A stretch of 40,483 bases of DNA, taken from assembly GCA_003219695.1 (NCBI GenBank), contig QHQA01000055.1:1-40483 (forward strand), written 5' to 3'. This DNA comes from Verrucomicrobiota bacterium. Lineage in GTDB: Bacteria; Verrucomicrobiota; Verrucomicrobiia; Chthoniobacterales; UBA10450. The notes below the pieces were generated by a model. The model was not told the DNA's origin. It made no database searches and worked only from the letters and a program-made list of their open reading frames with translations. The position numbers were made by a program, and so were the translations under genes. Numbering within the stretch: position 1 is the stretch's first letter; each line of letters begins with the position of its first letter. This document shows positions 8,488-15,564 of the stretch, piece by piece.

Positions 8488-9033
8488 CTATATCTGGCTT
8501 CTCCGGAAGGAGGCCGCCTGCACGAGGATGCCAATGATTACCAGCCCGATGAACACAATTGTCGAGCCGGTCGGGGGCAGCACGATCGCGCTTTGAATCA
8601 AGTGCGCGCCGATCAGAGAAGAGACCACGATGAGCGCCCAATCAAACAAGGCGAGCAGGAGAATTGCCCCGATGATCCCGCCCACGACAAAAATGATCGC
8701 GGAGTACTGAGCATAGTGAACAAGGAATGCAGCGGCGATCGCGCCGGCAAGGTAACCGCCCGCCAGAAAACCAAGAACTGCAATCGCGACTTTCTGAAGA
8801 AACAGCGCGAGCAGGGCTCCAAGCAGGCCAAGAACCAGCGCAATGATTAACGCCGAAAGGGAAGACGGCTCGTGGACCAGGTGCGGCGCGATCTCCACGC
8901 CCACTGCGAATCCCACTGCGGCGACGCAAAGCCAGAATAACTTTCGCCCGAAGAACAAAACCACCAGACCTATTAGCACCCCGATGATCGCAGCAGAGGA
9001 ATGCATCGGCGGAAGTGCGTTTTGTATGGCCAT
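8488..9033 (-). CDS. Multi-pass membrane protein (DUF4203/TMEM198-like topology), function unknown
   Basis: The 181-residue product is almost entirely hydrophobic, with about six or seven membrane helices rich in Gly, Ala, Ile and Leu, for example AAIIGVLIGLVVLFFGRKL, LIIALVLGLLGALLALF, IAVLGFLAGGYLAGAIAAAF and STIVFIGLVIIGILVQ. The pattern recalls DUF4203/TMEM198-type proteins, but I cannot confirm membership. ATG 9033 is used; ATG 9006 (MHSSAAIIG) is an equally good start just before the first helix. The 5' side carries two hairpins (9042-9062 and 9088-9122). A second small membrane protein follows. Confidence 0.7.
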   Translation of the reverse strand: MAIQNALPPMHSSAAIIGVLIGLVVLFFGRKLFWLCVAAVGFAVGVEIAPHLVHEPSSLSALIIALVLGLLGALLALFLQKVAIAVLGFLAGGYLAGAIAAAFLVHYAQYSAIIFVVGGIIGAILLLALFDWALIVVSSLIGAHLIQSAIVLPPTGSTIVFIGLVIIGILVQAASFRRSQI

Positions 9034-9041
9034 CGTTGTAG

Positions 9042-9062
9042 AGGCGTTTGTGCCAAACGCCT
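9042..9062. repeat. Perfect 9-bp hairpin
   Basis: AGGCGTTTG pairs with CAAACGCCT across a TGC loop. It lies 9 bp upstream of the membrane-protein start on the minus strand. No T-run follows on either strand, so it is more likely a repeat-derived hairpin or leader structure than an intrinsic terminator. Confidence 0.5.
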
Positions 9063-9087
9063 TTCTATTCGATGTCGTTGCTTGACA

Positions 9088-9122
9088 CAAGCACGGCTAC
9101 ACGTGCCGCGTCGTTGTGCTTG
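9088..9122. terminator. Hairpin, possible end of the tRNA/GIY-YIG transcript
   Basis: CAAGCAC (9088-9094) pairs with GTGCTTG (9116-9122), and inside it GGC pairs with GCC. It lies downstream, on the minus strand, of the tRNA-Pro and nuclease unit. There is no U-tract, so termination is only suggested by position. Confidence 0.35.
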
Positions 9123-9138
9123 CAAAATCGCGGTTTAA

Positions 9139-9190
9139 TCGGGCTGGTGGGATTTGAACCCACGGCCTGTCGCCGTGGCGACCGCTCTAC
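9139..9190 (-). repeat. tRNA-Pro-derived 3' fragment, distal copy (att-like duplication)
   Basis: On the minus strand this 52-nt segment reads GTAGAGCG (D-arm 3' side), then GTCGCCACGGCGAC in place of an anticodon arm, then a perfect T-arm and acceptor 3' strand. A stretch of 32 bp (9137-9168) is identical to 9526-9557 at the 3' end of the intact tRNA-Pro. It has no 5' half and no 7-nt anticodon loop, so it is not a functional tRNA. Its first base overlaps the stop codon of the GIY-YIG gene. Confidence 0.8.
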
Positions 9191-9423
9191 TATTTCTTTT
9201 CAAGCTCATCTCTACCTCGTCCGGTCTTGTAATATCGCTCGCGCTTTGCTGCTTCGGAACGCGTGGCAAAGATTTCACTGTGGACCAGAACCCACGGCAC
9301 TCCATGTTTCGTCGCCTTGGATTCGCCCGCGCTATGACGGCGAATACGCTCAGTTAGATTCTCGCAAGAGCCCACGTAGTGCCGCCCGGTTTTCTGACTG
9401 CGTAGCACGTAACACTTAAACAT
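9190..9423 (-). CDS. Small GIY-YIG nuclease domain protein
   Basis: A 77-residue single GIY-YIG domain: CYVLRSQKTGRHYVGSC holds the family's two short motifs in the form CYV and HYVG, followed by the Arg-containing helix NLTERIRRH, then WVLVHSEIFATRSEAAKRERYYKTGRGR with the conserved Glu (SEAAKRE). The catalytic Tyr, Arg and Glu positions seem to be kept. Stand-alone proteins of this kind (UPF0213/YhbQ-like) are common, with poorly known roles; larger relatives are homing endonucleases and UvrC. The gene lies exactly between two 52-bp tRNA-derived repeats and downstream of an intact tRNA-Pro, and its stop TAG abuts the distal fragment. This context suggests a mobile or tRNA-targeted unit. Confidence 0.88.
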   Translation of the reverse strand: MFKCYVLRSQKTGRHYVGSCENLTERIRRHSAGESKATKHGVPWVLVHSEIFATRSEAAKRERYYKTGRGRDELEKK

Positions 9424-9446
9424 TTTTCGAGCATTAGTAATTCACA

Positions 9447-9498
9447 TCAGCTCAATGAGATTTGAATCCACAGCCTGTCGCCGTGGCGACCGCTCTAC
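9447..9498 (-). repeat. Degenerate tRNA-derived fragment, proximal copy
   Basis: This 52-nt segment aligns without gaps to 9139-9190 with about 43 of 52 positions identical. The half with TAGAGCGGTCGCC and the following CACGGCGACAGGC is fully conserved, while the T-arm and acceptor part has decayed (T-stem with a mismatch and wobbles). It lies between the GIY-YIG start and the intact tRNA-Pro. Confidence 0.75.
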
Positions 9499-9527
9499 GA
9501 TATCTTATTCACGATTATTAATTGGAA

Positions 9528-9601
9528 TCGGGCTGGTGGGATTTGAACCCACGGCCTCCTGGTCCCGAACCAGGCGCTCTACCAAGCTGAGCCACAGCCC
9601 G
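9528..9601 (-). tRNA. tRNA-Pro (anticodon CGG)
   Basis: A complete 74-nt cloverleaf on the minus strand: acceptor CGGGCTG/CAGCCCG, D-arm GCTC-AGCTTGGTA-GAGC, anticodon stem CCTGG/CCAGG with loop TTCGGGA giving anticodon CGG (codon CCG), variable AGGCC, and T-arm GTGGG-TTCAAAT-CCCAC. The discriminator is A. The 3' CCA is not encoded (ATTCC follows). The last 30 nt, with two flanking bases, are duplicated at 9137-9168. Confidence 0.97.
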
Positions 9602-10003
9602 AAATGAATTGGTTGACCAGGCCGGCGCGCCTCCTACTTCGCGTATTTTGCAGCAGATAGCAAGGAGTTCTAGCCCGGTAGAACCCGCCGCGTTTCCTGG
9701 ATCAGATCCAATCGCGACCGAAAATAATTTTGTCTTTTAGCGCAGTAGAGAAATCCACCAGTCGCATTCTGCTCGAAAGTAATTTGTAGTGTTCCGGACA
9801 AAATCCGTTGAGCTTGAATTCCGAAAGCTTTCGCTAGCAGGCGCTTTCGGGGTTGACAACGAGGAGCTTCACTTGGAAAGTCAACACTCATTTTTACCAT
9901 GCCCGCCCCGCAACTTCTCCCGTCCGCCCTTACCAGCAGCGTGTCGGTCATTCTTCAATTCCCGATCCCGCAGCCGCGGGACCCCGTTCGTTCCTTGCGC
10001 CAT
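9602..10003. other. Intergenic region between tRNA-Pro and rpoZ
   Basis: About 400 bp with no gene I can support. A minus-strand frame (9670-9900, from ATG 9900) would encode about 76 residues starting MVKMSVDFPSEAP, with plausible codon use but no recognisable family. A plus-strand extension of rpoZ to 9899 adds 35 proline-rich residues that do not look like omega. A TTGACA hexamer at 9853 lacks a convincing -10. Confidence 0.4.
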
Positions 10004-10219
10004 ATGACGACTCAACTTCTGCAGGAAGCAGCTCAGGTGATCCCGAATCAGCAACTTCTGATTAACGTTGTCTCCAAGCGCGTGCGTCAGCTTGGCTTGG
10101 GACATCGGCCGTTGGTGGAAACGACGCCGCGGATGTCGCTGACCGATATTGCGCTCAAGGAAATTATTGAGGGCAAATTGACATACGAGTCGCTCGAAGG
10201 TTCCTCCGACGGCGCGTAG
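10004..10219 (+). CDS. rpoZ: RNA polymerase omega subunit
   Basis: The 71-residue product (MTTQLLQEAAQVIPNQQLLINVVSKRVRQL...) matches the omega fold: helix NQQLLINVVSKRVRQLGLGHRPLV, then TPRMSLTDIALKEIIEGKLTYE. Omega binds the beta' subunit and helps assemble the core enzyme. The usual conserved helix is clear although the classic MARVT start is absent, as in some non-proteobacterial phyla. ATG 10004 gives the family length; an in-frame ATG at 9899 would add an unconserved extension. It precedes smpB by about 170 bp, a region holding an imperfect inverted repeat. Confidence 0.85.
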   Translation: MTTQLLQEAAQVIPNQQLLINVVSKRVRQLGLGHRPLVETTPRMSLTDIALKEIIEGKLTYESLEGSSDGA

Positions 10220-10282
10220 CACGGAGGCGCTTTCAATTGCTTCGCCGCGCGCTGCCAGGTGTTTTCGCTCGCTGAATTTCGC

Positions 10283-10354
10283 CTGTACTGCGCCCTGTCC
10301 TCAGCGCATTGGGTTGCGCGCTGGATTTTCCGCTAAGGACAGCGGACGCTACAG
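10283..10354. repeat. Imperfect inverted repeat between rpoZ and smpB
   Basis: CTGTA (10283-10287) pairs with TACAG (10350-10354), and CTGTCCT (10295-10301) pairs with AGGACAG (10336-10342), with partial GCG/CGC pairing between. It looks like another intergenic palindromic element. It might end the rpoZ transcript, but no U-tract is present. Confidence 0.5.
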
Positions 10355-10391
10355 CGAGAAGCGATGAGCAGAAGCGAGGTCCATTGGCAAC

Positions 10392-10853
10392 ATGGCGGCT
10401 GAATCAATCATCAACCGCAAAGCACTCCGCGATTATCGCATTTTTGAGCGTTACGAGGCCGGCATCGAGCTGAAAGGGAGCGAGGTCAAATCGATCCGGG
10501 GAGGCAAGGCGAATATCAGCGATGCGTTCGCGCGAATCGAGAATGGCGAAGCTTTCCTTTACAACGCCGACATCCAACCCTACGAACGCGCCAGCCACGA
10601 GATTCCGGTCGCAAAACGTGTCCGCAAGTTGTTGTTGCACCGGCACGAGCTCGACAAGCTTTATGGGGAAACTCAGGTCAAAGGCCGCGCGCTTGTCGTT
10701 CTCAAGTTCTATTGGAAAAATGGGAAAGTAAAAGCCGAGCTCGGGATTGGGGTAGGCAAGCTTGCGCACGACAAGCGGGCCGATTTAAAGAAGCGCGCCG
10801 TCGATCGGGAAACGGCGCGCGAAGTCGCGCGGTTCCACCGCAAACACGGTTGA
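10392..10853 (+). CDS. smpB: SsrA-binding protein SmpB
   Basis: SmpB binds tmRNA and delivers it to stalled ribosomes. The 153-residue length is normal. Visible: IINRKALRDYRIFERYEAGIELKGSEVKSIR, the conserved GKANISDAFARIENGEAFLYN, then the lysine-rich KLAHDKRADLKKRAVDRETAREVARFHRKHG tail that reaches the decoding centre. The tmRNA gene ssrA is not seen in the window. The gene lies on the plus strand between rpoZ and an SDR gene. Confidence 0.97.
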   Translation: MAAESIINRKALRDYRIFERYEAGIELKGSEVKSIRGGKANISDAFARIENGEAFLYNADIQPYERASHEIPVAKRVRKLLLHRHELDKLYGETQVKGRALVVLKFYWKNGKVKAELGIGVGKLAHDKRADLKKRAVDRETAREVARFHRKHG

Positions 10854-10913
10854 TAGTTCCTTGTTCACGGCCGCTTGCTGCGAGGCTTCCGTATCTGATT
10901 GTAGATTATCGAA

Positions 10914-11939
10914 ATGAATATTCGCGTTGTTCTCCCCGCAGCCGTTGTTCTAGTCGGCGCGTGCATAACGGCTCGCGCGATCCGCACCGTGCGCTATTCG
11001 TTGCGCGACAAAGTTGCCGTCATCACCGGTGGATCGCGCGGACTCGGGCTCGTGCTGGCGCGACACATTTGCGCGGGTGGCGGCAACGTTGCTCTCATTG
11101 CGCGAGACCCTGAAGAACTGGCACGTGCCAAGGCCGATCTCGCGCCGCACGGCAGTGTCGTGTTGACGATTGAGTGCGATTTGCTCGATGCCGAACAAAT
11201 TCGGCTGGCTGTTCGGAGAATTATCGATCGCTTTGGCAAGATCGACATCCTGATCAACAACGCCGGCATTATCGAAGTCGGTCCGTTGGAGCATATGACT
11301 CCGGAGGATTTCGAGCGCGCCATGCGATTGCATTTTTGGGCGCCGTTCGAATTGATTTTGCAGATTGTTCCCGAAATGCGCATCTGGGGCGGAGGGCGCA
11401 TCGTCAATATTTCTTCCATTGGCGGCAAGGTTGCGGTGCCGCATCTGGCGCCATATAGCGCAAGCAAATTCGCATTGACCGGTTTCTCCGATGCAATTCG
11501 TGCCGAACTCGCGCGTGACAATATCTATGTCACAACTGTCGCGCCGGGAATGATGCGTACCGGCTCGCACGTAAATGCAAAATTCAAAGGCAAACACGAT
11601 CGAGAATTTGCCTGGTTCGCCGCTTCCGCCGGAGCGCCGGTGATTTCGATGAGCGCTGATCGCGCAGCGCGAAAAATTCTCGCTGCTTGCCGGCGTAGTC
11701 AGCCATCGCTTACGCTGACGTTTGCCGCGCGGGTTCAAGTTGTGGCTAACGCACTTTTCCCAAATCTCACCGGTTACGCGATGAAGATAGTGAATCGCTT
11801 TCTGCCCGGGGCAGGGAACGAAAGTGGGAATCAATCGCGCGCCGGCTCGCAACTTCGCCGATTAACGCCGGAATGGATGACGCGTCTGGCCGATCGCGCG
11901 ACAAAGCAAAACAACGAGGAAAAGACCCAGACGCCGTAA
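10914..11939 (+). CDS. Membrane-anchored short-chain dehydrogenase/reductase
   Basis: The 341-residue protein starts with a hydrophobic helix (about residues 4-22, VVLPAAVVLVGACITA) that probably anchors it in the inner membrane. A classical SDR domain follows: cofactor motif TGGSRGLG (38-45), NNAG (115-118), catalytic Ser around 167-168 (NISS), and YSASK with Tyr181 and Lys185. The C-terminal 60 residues beyond the Rossmann fold contain a possible second hydrophobic or amphipathic stretch (VVANALFPNLTGYAMKIVNRFLPG). The substrate is unknown; lipids or steroids are common for membrane SDRs. The stop is 30 bp before thpR. Confidence 0.92.
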   Translation: MNIRVVLPAAVVLVGACITARAIRTVRYSLRDKVAVITGGSRGLGLVLARHICAGGGNVALIARDPEELARAKADLAPHGSVVLTIECDLLDAEQIRLAVRRIIDRFGKIDILINNAGIIEVGPLEHMTPEDFERAMRLHFWAPFELILQIVPEMRIWGGGRIVNISSIGGKVAVPHLAPYSASKFALTGFSDAIRAELARDNIYVTTVAPGMMRTGSHVNAKFKGKHDREFAWFAASAGAPVISMSADRAARKILAACRRSQPSLTLTFAARVQVVANALFPNLTGYAMKIVNRFLPGAGNESGNQSRAGSQLRRLTPEWMTRLADRATKQNNEEKTQTP

Positions 11940-11969
11940 CCGCGGACGTTTCTCGCGGTGTTGCTGTTG

Positions 11970-12521
11970 ATGACCAAACGTCTCTTCGTCGCTATCGATC
12001 TGCCGGAATCAACGCGCAAATTGCTTGCCGGTCTTGACCCGCACATTCGCGGCGTGCGCTGGACCGACCCGCAGCAGATTCATCTGACGCTCGGTTTTTT
12101 CGGTGATGTTCCGGACGATGCCGATATTGCGCTGCGCGAAAAACTCAGCGCCATTGAGTTTGGCGCGTTCTTTCTCCCCATCACAGGCGTCGGAACCTTT
12201 TCCGCGAAAGGCGCGCCGAAAATTATCTGGATCGGCGTGGGCAAAGCTCATCCCCATCTGTTCCAAGTCCACCAGCGCGTGCAGGAAGCCGCGCTCGCAG
12301 CTTGCCTCGAGCCGGATCTTCGCCCCTGGCATCCGCACATTACGATCGCTCGTTGCCGCGACGTCGCGCCGCAATCGCTGCGGAATTTTCTAAGGACGAA
12401 TGCTGAATTCGATGCGGGAATGATCCGCGTCGATGCGTTTTATCTTTATTCAAGCAAGCTAACGCCTGCGGGTCCGATTCACACACGCGAACTGACCGTC
12501 AACTGTAGCCGCGGGCGCTGA
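11970..12521 (+). CDS. thpR: RNA 2',3'-cyclic phosphodiesterase (LigT/ThpR, 2H superfamily)
   Basis: The 183-residue product carries the two HxTx motifs that define 2H phosphoesterases: HLTLGFFG near residue 37 and HITIARC near residue 128. The N terminus KRLFVAIDLPES is typical. Family members hydrolyse 2',3'-cyclic phosphates or, in vitro, ligate tRNA halves. ATG 11970 is preferred over the in-frame GTG 11958. It follows the SDR gene closely and is convergent with the MFS gene across a hairpin. Confidence 0.93.
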   Translation: MTKRLFVAIDLPESTRKLLAGLDPHIRGVRWTDPQQIHLTLGFFGDVPDDADIALREKLSAIEFGAFFLPITGVGTFSAKGAPKIIWIGVGKAHPHLFQVHQRVQEAALAACLEPDLRPWHPHITIARCRDVAPQSLRNFLRTNAEFDAGMIRVDAFYLYSSKLTPAGPIHTRELTVNCSRGR

Positions 12522-12529
12522 CCGCGGCC

Positions 12530-12552
12530 AGCCGCAGCCAACGGCAGCGGCT
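12530..12552. terminator. Bidirectional hairpin between convergent genes
   Basis: AGCCGC pairs with GCGGCT, then an A-A mismatch, then GCC with GGC around an AAC loop. It starts 9 bp after the thpR stop and touches the stop codon of the MFS gene on the other strand. The position fits a shared terminator, although no T-run follows on either side. Confidence 0.55.
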
Positions 12553-13979
12553 TACAATCCTTTGCTCGAGAGCGGCGCGGCCACATGTTCGAGCGAGCGC
12601 CGTTCAGCGGGCACGCCAATCCATGCTTCCATCACCGCTCCGAAGATCATTAGCACCGCAGCCAGCAAATATCCCAAAAACAAGGTCGTGCTCGATCCGG
12701 TGCCAATAATCCATCCGAACAGGATCGGCGCGCCCACGCCGCCGACCAGCGTTCCGATTGCAAAGAAAATTGCGATCGCCATCGCGCGAATTTCGAGCGG
12801 AAAAATTTCGCTGACCGTTAGGTACGCCGAGCTCGCCGCCGCCGATGCGATAAAGAAAATAATCGTCCACGCCAGTGTTTGCGTTTGGGCGGTGAGCAAT
12901 CCGGCCTCAAAAAGCCAGCCGGTCAGCGCCAGCAAAATTCCTGCCAGCCCATAGGTGGCAGCGATCATTTGTTTGCGGCCAATGGTGTCGAAGAGATGGC
13001 CGAGCACCAGCGGACCGAGCGCGTTCCCGAGCGCAAACGGCAGCAGATAAGCACCCACGTTTCCTTCGGGCACGCCATAAAACCGCACCAAGACCAGCGC
13101 GTAAGTAAAAAAGATCGCGTTATAGAAGAACGCCTGCGTTGCCATGAGCGTCAGGCCAAGAAATGAGCGCTGCCGATGTTCGTGCACAATAGCGTCCCAA
13201 ATCTCGCGCCGCGGCGTGTGCGTGCGCGTGTGAATCATGATTGGAATGTTGGAATGATGGAGTGGTGATGCGCCGATCTTTCGCTCGACGTCGGTAACAA
13301 TTTGTTCCGCCTGGCGATTCCGTCCATGAATCATCAACCAGCGCGGGCTTTCCGGAATCCAGCGGCGAAAGAAAATGATGATGAGCCCCAGCGTCGCGCC
13401 GATTCCAAACGCGCATCGCCACCCCAGCCAGACAGGTATCCGGCGAGGATCGAGCAGCACCAGCGTTGCAGCTGCGCCAATAGCCGCACCGATCCAGTAT
13501 GAGCCATTGATGATTAGATCGACTCGGCCACGCACACGCGCTGGAATCAATTCGTCAATCGCGGAATTGATTGCAGCGTATTCGCCGCCTATGCCCGCAC
13601 CTGTGATTGCGCGAAAAAATGCGTAGCTCCAGAAGTTCCAGGAAAAAGCGGACAGCGCTGTTCCGATGAGATAAACCGCAACTGTAATGAAGAAGAATTT
13701 CTTGCGACCAAACCGATCGGTTCCATAACCGAAAAGCAGCGCGCCGAGCACTGCGCCCGCGAGGTAGCAGGTGGCGGTCGCGCCCACCCGAGCAGGCGTT
13801 AATCCGAGCGTTTCGGGGCGGGTTAAAATTCCGCCAAGCGCCCCGGCCAGCGTAACTTCCAAACCATCGAGAATCCAGGTGGCGCCCAGCGAGACAACAA
13901 TCAGCCAATGCCACCGGCTCCACGGCAGCCCATCTAACCGCGCCGGCACGTACGATTCAATCGTTTCGCCGTTTGTCAT
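12552..13979 (-). CDS. Major facilitator superfamily transporter
   Basis: The 475-residue product has 12 predicted membrane helices. The MFS signature loops are plain: GYGTDRFGRKK (loop 2-3), RAITGAGIGGEYAAINSAIDELIPARVRGR (helix 4 and loop 4-5), PESPRWLMIHGR (loop 6-7) and GHLFDTIGRKQ (loop 8-9). The motif set is that of the sugar porter or aromatic-acid/metabolite:H+ symporter branches. An insert between helices 6 and 7 (HHSNIPIMIHTRTHTPRREIWD) may be repeat-derived. The substrate cannot be told. Start ATG 13979 is followed by a short polar N terminus before helix 1. Confidence 0.93.
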   Translation of the reverse strand: MTNGETIESYVPARLDGLPWSRWHWLIVVSLGATWILDGLEVTLAGALGGILTRPETLGLTPARVGATATCYLAGAVLGALLFGYGTDRFGRKKFFFITVAVYLIGTALSAFSWNFWSYAFFRAITGAGIGGEYAAINSAIDELIPARVRGRVDLIINGSYWIGAAIGAAATLVLLDPRRIPVWLGWRCAFGIGATLGLIIIFFRRWIPESPRWLMIHGRNRQAEQIVTDVERKIGASPLHHSNIPIMIHTRTHTPRREIWDAIVHEHRQRSFLGLTLMATQAFFYNAIFFTYALVLVRFYGVPEGNVGAYLLPFALGNALGPLVLGHLFDTIGRKQMIAATYGLAGILLALTGWLFEAGLLTAQTQTLAWTIIFFIASAAASSAYLTVSEIFPLEIRAMAIAIFFAIGTLVGGVGAPILFGWIIGTGSSTTLFLGYLLAAVLMIFGAVMEAWIGVPAERRSLEHVAAPLSSKGL

Positions 13980-14111
13980 TGTGCCGGTCTTTCGCGCAAA
14001 AAAACGCGGAGCGCAAAGACGCGATCTGGTTTAGAGGCAGCCTGCGTAAATCAACGGCGTGCGGAGGACTGCCCGTCTTACCTTGGCGCGTGTGTTTGCC
14101 TTGGCCGGTAG

Positions 14112-14133
14112 GGCGCGTCACTCCGTGCGCGCC
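14112..14133. repeat. GGCGCG/CGCGCC hairpin repeat
   Basis: GGCGCG pairs with CGCGCC and CAC with GTG around a TCC loop, with one bulged T. The plus strand translates as GRVTPCAPP, a peptide I associate with dispersed intergenic repeats in related genomes; that association is from memory and unverified. Confidence 0.5.
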
Positions 14134-14190
14134 GCCGCGTCAATTACACATGCTGGTCCTATATGATCGACGATCTTGTGCGATGGCGAA

Positions 14191-14264
14191 CCCTCACGTA
14201 GCGCTGATCTTTCCTCGCGATGGGATCGCGACGAGGCGGAGCGCTGAGAGGAATGAGGTGAGGG
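14191..14264. repeat. 74-nt nested palindrome downstream of the MOSC gene
   Basis: Outer arms CCCTCAC (14191-14197) and GTGAGGG (14258-14264) pair; AGCGCT recurs in both halves; the centre TCGCGAT-GGG-ATCGCGA is a perfect 7-bp hairpin. It lies 41 bp after the MOSC stop on the minus strand. It may be a terminator or a mobile palindromic repeat. Confidence 0.55.
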
Positions 14265-14305
14265 TCGGCACCTATCTTTGCCACCAGCCACTCGACTATC
14301 GCGCG

Positions 14306-15091
14306 CTAGTCTAGCAGCTCTATCGAGTCACCTTTGTGCAGCATGCCTTCCACCATGACCGCACCGTAAACGCCGGCCATACCATCGTGAGCTTGCGCTA
14401 CTTTTTTCAATATCGCCGGCGTTTTTTCTCCGGTATCGGGATCGAGTGTAATTATCATGCAGCGCGGATCGCGTTCCAGAATCGTGACGACTACTTTGGG
14501 CCCAATCCGCACCGATCGGCCTACAAAATCGTTCTCGGCGAAGCCTTGCCCGGATGCTAAGTCCACATACACGTTTGCTCGGAAACGCCGCTTATCCATC
14601 GGAGCGCCCGTCTCTTCAGCCAATTGTCGCGCCGATTGCAAACTAAACATCGAAAACGGACGACAATCGGTCATCGCGCGCTCGGATCGCATCAACGTGA
14701 GCTGATGCTTTTCATCGATGTCGGCTCGCATCATCGTCATCAGAGCGGGATCATCAATCGCGAGCGTTCGTCCGTCCGGAGTTTTAACATCGATCATTAA
14801 CTCCGAAGGATCGGCCGAGACAGGATTCGCGCCCATGCTCTCCGCTTCACTTAGGTTGACGGGCCGCTCCGCTTTGTCGGGATAACGAAAGCACGGACGA
14901 TACTGCAAAAGTTTTGTTTGCTCGCGCGCTGTGAAATAGGGGAATCCCTTGGGACTCGCCGAACTTCTGAAGGCAAAGAGTCGATCGCCATAAATTCCGG
15001 AGAAACCTGCAAAAGCTTCGTCCATCTCTTCGCCTCGCATGCTTTTGACCGGATAACGCCAGAGGCTGTCGACTTTTCCAATGACGCTCAT
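14306..15091 (-). CDS. MOSC domain protein (YcbX-like, molybdenum cofactor sulphide carrier fold)
   Basis: The 261-residue product has the MOSC N-terminal beta-barrel (VDSLWRYPVKSMRGEEMDEAF, GIYGDRLFAF) and the MOSC domain proper: RRFRANVYVD, then ERDPRCMIITLDPDTGEK with the conserved Cys expected to ligate Moco in YcbX/mARC proteins. Such proteins with Moco reduce N-hydroxylated compounds, usually with an electron-transfer partner; no ferredoxin domain is fused here. It is last in a closely spaced minus-strand run after carbonic anhydrase, a SnoaL-like protein and truncated haemoglobin (30 bp from the globin). Confidence 0.9.
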   Translation of the reverse strand: MSVIGKVDSLWRYPVKSMRGEEMDEAFAGFSGIYGDRLFAFRSSASPKGFPYFTAREQTKLLQYRPCFRYPDKAERPVNLSEAESMGANPVSADPSELMIDVKTPDGRTLAIDDPALMTMMRADIDEKHQLTLMRSERAMTDCRPFSMFSLQSARQLAEETGAPMDKRRFRANVYVDLASGQGFAENDFVGRSVRIGPKVVVTILERDPRCMIITLDPDTGEKTPAILKKVAQAHDGMAGVYGAVMVEGMLHKGDSIELLD

Positions 15092-15121
15092 TTGTTGGGA
15101 AAGAATAGCACTCAGTCCGTG

Positions 15122-15520
15122 TTAGGATTTGCCAACTACGATGTCGCCGTAGGTGCTGTTGACGATTGCCTTCAGTTCCTCCTGTTCCGCAGCGGGTACA
15201 CTGAACTTGTCGAGTGATTGTTGAAAATCATCCATGAACGCCTCCCATTCTTTAGGCATAATGTTCAGGTGTTCGTGAGACTCGCGCATCGGGCGTCCAG
15301 TATATTTCTGCGGGCCGCCGCTCGCCCAGCCGACCATTTCGGTAACGAAATATTTGAAGCCGGGTGGCGGGACTTTATGGTGGGCTTCGTTCACGGCTGG
15401 GTTAGCGTTCAGCCGCGGGTGATTCATGACGCGGTCAATGAGATCGTCGACGACGCAGGCAATGCTGTAAATTCCGCCGAGACGTTCGTAGAGGGACGGC
15501 TGCGTTGGTTGTGCTGACAT
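15122..15520 (-). CDS. Group 1 truncated haemoglobin
   Basis: The 132-residue 2-on-2 globin opens SLYERLGGIYSIACVVDDLIDRVM, contains FKYFVTEMVGWASGGPQKYTGRPMRESHEHLNI in which the His of SHEHL is the likely proximal haem ligand, and ends in the G and H helices. It probably binds O2 or NO. ATG 15520 has a good ribosome site (AGGAG about 7 nt upstream). Spacing of 30 bp to the MOSC gene and 44 bp to the SnoaL-like gene suggests co-transcription. Confidence 0.9.
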   Translation of the reverse strand: MSAQPTQPSLYERLGGIYSIACVVDDLIDRVMNHPRLNANPAVNEAHHKVPPPGFKYFVTEMVGWASGGPQKYTGRPMRESHEHLNIMPKEWEAFMDDFQQSLDKFSVPAAEQEELKAIVNSTYGDIVVGKS

Positions 15521-15564
15521 ACGCCGCTCCTAATATGTTTAACAGTTCGTCGCCGGTTAAACAA

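Larger units (their letters stand above)
13980..14305. other. Intergenic region with two hairpin repeats
   Basis: No gene is seen in these 326 bp. The region holds a short AAAAAAACGCGGAGCGC stretch, a hairpin at 14112-14133 and a 74-nt structured element at 14191-14264. It must contain the MFS promoter (leftward) and the end of the MOSC transcript. Confidence 0.6.

Noticed and set aside
9048..9419. Plus-strand open frame with LVGFEPTACRRGDRST
   Set aside because: The peptide is the antisense reading of the tRNA-like fragment at 9139-9190 and of the GIY-YIG gene; not a gene.
9670..9900. Minus-strand frame of about 76 residues starting MVKMSVDFPSEAP
   Set aside because: No recognisable family, no clear ribosome site and it occupies the likely rpoZ promoter region; mentioned under the intergenic entry only.
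14192..14264. Riboswitch in front of the MFS gene
   Set aside because: The nested palindrome lies more than 200 bp upstream of the MFS start, directly after the MOSC stop, and fits no known aptamer; treated as a repeat or terminator.
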